Assembly (NCBI GenBank): GCA_963704035.1
Contig: CAVPGR010000004.1
Span: forward strand, 1,240,001 to 1,304,000
Direction: 5' to 3'
DNA from: JAOSJL01 sp963704035
GTDB taxonomy: Bacteria > Actinomycetota > Acidimicrobiia > IMCC26256 > JAOSJL01
DNA: 64,000 nt
Below, piece after piece: positions 62,014 through 64,000 of this stretch; positions within the stretch are counted from its first letter, which is position 1, and every line of letters begins with the position of its first letter. The notes below the pieces were generated by a model. That model was not told the DNA's origin. It saw nothing but the letters and a program-made list of their open reading frames with translations, and ran no database searches. The position numbers and the translations under genes are program-made.

Positions 62014-62535
62014 TCAGACCTTCTTCGTGACGGGCCGGCCGTATGCCGACGTGGCCGATGTGGCGGACGCAGCTTCATCGGAGCTGCCACCGCCCTTTTC
62101 CTCGGCTGTCTTGCGATTCTGCCACATGACGAACATGACCACGTTGGCGACGAGGAAGAAGACGTAGATCAGCACGGCGACGATGTCGCGTGCCACGGCC
62201 TTCGTCATCGTGATGGGGTACGTCTCGAGCAGGACGTTGGCTTCGTCCCAGCGCAGGTACGCGTTGGAGAAGATGATCCACTCACTGGGGACCACGCCGT
62301 AGGCGAGAAGGAACAACGCGAACACCAGCACGGCACCGGCCATGTTCTGCGCCCAGGTGGTGGGCTTGTCCGAACGTGGCACCGTGAGGATGTAGCCCGT
62401 GAGCAGCACCATGAGCCCGAGCGTGATCGTCGTGGCGATGAGGAGTCGGCCGGCGTCGTCGAGCCACGGGGGGGTGAGGCCCCCCACGTGTGTCACGAGT
62501 GCCACCAACCCGCCCTGCACAGTCGGCCTTTCCAC
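62014..62535 (-). CDS. Four-helix membrane protein, first gene of the bc operon
   Basis: A 173-residue protein with about four helices (LLIATTITLGLMVLLTGYIL, AQNMAGAVLVFALFLLAYGV, DIVAVLIYVFFLVANVVMFV) and a Ser/Ala/Lys tail. GTG 62535. It leads the operon of ferredoxin, cytochrome b subunits, Rieske and cytochrome c, so it is likely a small subunit or assembly factor of the complex. I do not recognise the family. Confidence 0.6.
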   Translation of the reverse strand: MERPTVQGGLVALVTHVGGLTPPWLDDAGRLLIATTITLGLMVLLTGYILTVPRSDKPTTWAQNMAGAVLVFALFLLAYGVVPSEWIIFSNAYLRWDEANVLLETYPITMTKAVARDIVAVLIYVFFLVANVVMFVMWQNRKTAEEKGGGSSDEAASATSATSAYGRPVTKKV

Positions 62536-62715
62536 GTCTCAGGTCTCGGGAGCCGCGATCCCCGGAATTCTCACCGTCTACGATCCGATGACTACCACGC
62601 TACGCCGGAGCGCGACACAGCGGCATATCGGGGTACGGCCACGATAGATCGTGGATCCGGAGGCTGTGGGACCATCGACGTCCGCCAGACCCGTCAGCGA
62701 TGGAGTCGGTTCACC

Positions 62716-63963
62716 ATGGAGCATCGCCGCGACGTGTTGGTGGTCGGCGCTGGTCCCGCCGGCGCCTCCGCGGCGTACTGGCTCGCCGACGCGGGTCACG
62801 ACGTCCTCGTCGTCGAGAAGAAGAGATTCCCGCGCGAGAAGACCTGCGGTGACGGCCTGACACCCCGGGCCGTCCACGAGCTCGATCTCATGGGGCTCAC
62901 CGGTGAGCTACGCGACTTCCACCGCTACGACGGGCTGCGCGCGATGGCCCACGGCATCACCCTCGAGATGCGGTGGCCCGAGCACCCCGAGTTCCCCGAC
63001 CACGGCTACGTCGTCCGTCGCCGTGAGCTCGACGAGCTCGTGGCGGGCCAGGCTGTGAAAGCCGGCGCCACCATGTGGTCGGCCGCCGAGGCCACCGAAC
63101 CACTGGTCGAGAACGGTCTCGTCACGGGTGCGGTGATCCACCATCGTGAGGCGGGCACTCACGAGACTGTTCGGGCCCGGTATCTCGTCGTGGCCGACGG
63201 TGCCAACTCCCGGTTCGGCCGGGCACTCGGCACCGCCCGCGACCGGGCGTATCCGCTCGGGATGGCGATCCGCGGGTACTACCGCAGCGACATGCATGCC
63301 GACCCCTGGATCGAGAGCCACCTCGACATACGCGACCGCGACGGCGAGCACCTACCCGGCTACGGCTGGGTCTTCCCGGTCGCCGACGGCACGATCAACG
63401 TGGGTGTGGGCCTGCTGTCGACCTACGCCGGATGGAAGACGATCAACACGAGTCGCCTGATGGAGGCCTTCGTCGAGACCGCTCCCGACTACTGGGGGAT
63501 CGACCCGTCGACCTCCTGCGGGCCTCCCACGGGGGGCAAACTGCCCACCGGTTCCTCGGTGATGCCGCGCACCGGACCGACCTGGCTGGTGATCGGAGAC
63601 GCCGCGGGCTCGATCAACCCCTTCAACGGTGAGGGGATCTCCTACGCGTACGAGACGGGCCGGATCGCCGCGGGGTCCCTCCACACGGCCCTCGTCACCG
63701 GTGACGGCCTGGCTCTGTCGGGCTACACCGAGGAGATCGACCGACGCTTCGGTCTCTACTTCAAGACGGCGCGCCTGTTCGTCCAGGCGATCGGCAACCC
63801 CGCGGTCATGCGGGAGCTCACCCGGGTGGGGATGCGGTCACGGCCTCTCATGGAGTGGGTACTGCGGATCATGGCCAACCTGTTGCGTCCCGACGAGATC
63901 GGCCCGGCAGAGGCGGCCTACGCGACCCTCGCCCAGATCGTCCGGGTGGGGGGTGTCCGCTAG
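62716..63963 (+). CDS. Geranylgeranyl-reductase-family flavoprotein (MenJ-like)
   Basis: A 415-residue FAD-dependent reductase. FAD blocks: DVLVVGAGPAGASAAYWLAD, the conserved KTCGDGLTPRAVHEL, and WLVIGDAAGSINPFNGEGIS. Members saturate isoprenoid chains; next to a menaquinol oxidase operon the likely job is partial saturation of the menaquinone side chain, as MenJ does in mycobacteria, though chlorophyll or lipid substrates cannot be excluded from sequence alone. It is divergent from the bc operon across a 180-base gap. Confidence 0.82.
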   Translation: MEHRRDVLVVGAGPAGASAAYWLADAGHDVLVVEKKRFPREKTCGDGLTPRAVHELDLMGLTGELRDFHRYDGLRAMAHGITLEMRWPEHPEFPDHGYVVRRRELDELVAGQAVKAGATMWSAAEATEPLVENGLVTGAVIHHREAGTHETVRARYLVVADGANSRFGRALGTARDRAYPLGMAIRGYYRSDMHADPWIESHLDIRDRDGEHLPGYGWVFPVADGTINVGVGLLSTYAGWKTINTSRLMEAFVETAPDYWGIDPSTSCGPPTGGKLPTGSSVMPRTGPTWLVIGDAAGSINPFNGEGISYAYETGRIAAGSLHTALVTGDGLALSGYTEEIDRRFGLYFKTARLFVQAIGNPAVMRELTRVGMRSRPLMEWVLRIMANLLRPDEIGPAEAAYATLAQIVRVGGVR

Positions 63964-64000
63964 ATTCGCCCACCAGAGGGAGCCGGGTCCGGGGACGAGG

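Overview
The window is a high-GC chromosomal segment of an actinobacterium, most likely Acidimicrobiia or a close relative. This is inferred from a mycothiol glycosyltransferase (mshA) with its YbjN neighbour, an RsiG-type c-di-GMP-binding anti-sigma factor, a proC/excisionase-type HTH pair, an F420-dependent oxidoreductase, a heme gene cluster headed by rex, and many GTG starts. I recognise no phage, insertion sequence, CRISPR array, rRNA or tRNA. At least eight single-base frameshifts break otherwise conserved genes (sod, a urate-oxidase-like membrane protein, a molybdoenzyme, hemA twice, hemC, hemL twice). They look like sequencing or assembly errors rather than decay.

Layout. 1-7.4 kb: end of a MaoC-type hydratase, a MoaD-like protein, superoxide dismutase, a PuuD-like membrane protein, two tandem M23 peptidases with coiled coils, rsiG, an XRE regulator, mshA and a YbjN protein. 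7.4-42.8 kb: a catabolic island for purines and ureides (described below). 42.8-47.4 kb: a structured RNA candidate, proC, a small HTH protein, a SAM hydrolase, a CAP-domain secreted protein and an acyl-CoA ligase. 47.5-56.3 kb: rex and the tetrapyrrole genes (precorrin-2 dehydrogenase, hemA, hemC, cobA-hemD, hemB, hemL), with a DUF4328-like membrane protein inserted on the other strand, ending in a YceI protein. 56.3-62.5 kb, minus strand: a menaquinol-cytochrome c reductase operon with split cytochrome b, Rieske protein, diheme cytochrome c and a ferredoxin. 62.7-64 kb: a geranylgeranyl-reductase-family flavoprotein.

The island is the main discovery. It holds relatives of the Escherichia coli ygeW-ygeX-ygeY-hyuA-yqeA-ssnA-xdhD set (knotted carbamoyltransferase, diaminopropionate ammonia-lyase, M20 hydrolase, hydantoinase, carbamate kinase, SsnA aminohydrolase, fused XdhD-type molybdenum hydroxylase). 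With them are a second three-subunit xanthine-dehydrogenase-type enzyme, an 8-oxoguanine-deaminase-like enzyme, an adenosine deaminase, another amidohydrolase, a BMP-type nucleoside ABC transporter, a two-subunit TPP decarboxylase, an aldehyde dehydrogenase and a quinone-linked Mo-bisMGD/FeS/NrfD enzyme. The likely flow is uptake of nucleosides or bases, deamination, hydroxylation, ring opening, then release of carbamoyl phosphate (ATP through carbamate kinase) and of diaminopropionate (pyruvate plus ammonia).

Every transcription unit of the island I could define has a copy of one 15-bp near-palindrome, TCAACA-N3-TGTYRA, just upstream: nine copies serving ten units. One lies between the genes for a small HTH_22-type regulator and adenosine deaminase, so I infer that this regulator controls the whole island. 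A truncated copy of the regulator gene sits at the far end of one operon. Operator, regulator pairing and the role of the Mo-bisMGD enzyme are inferences to be tested.
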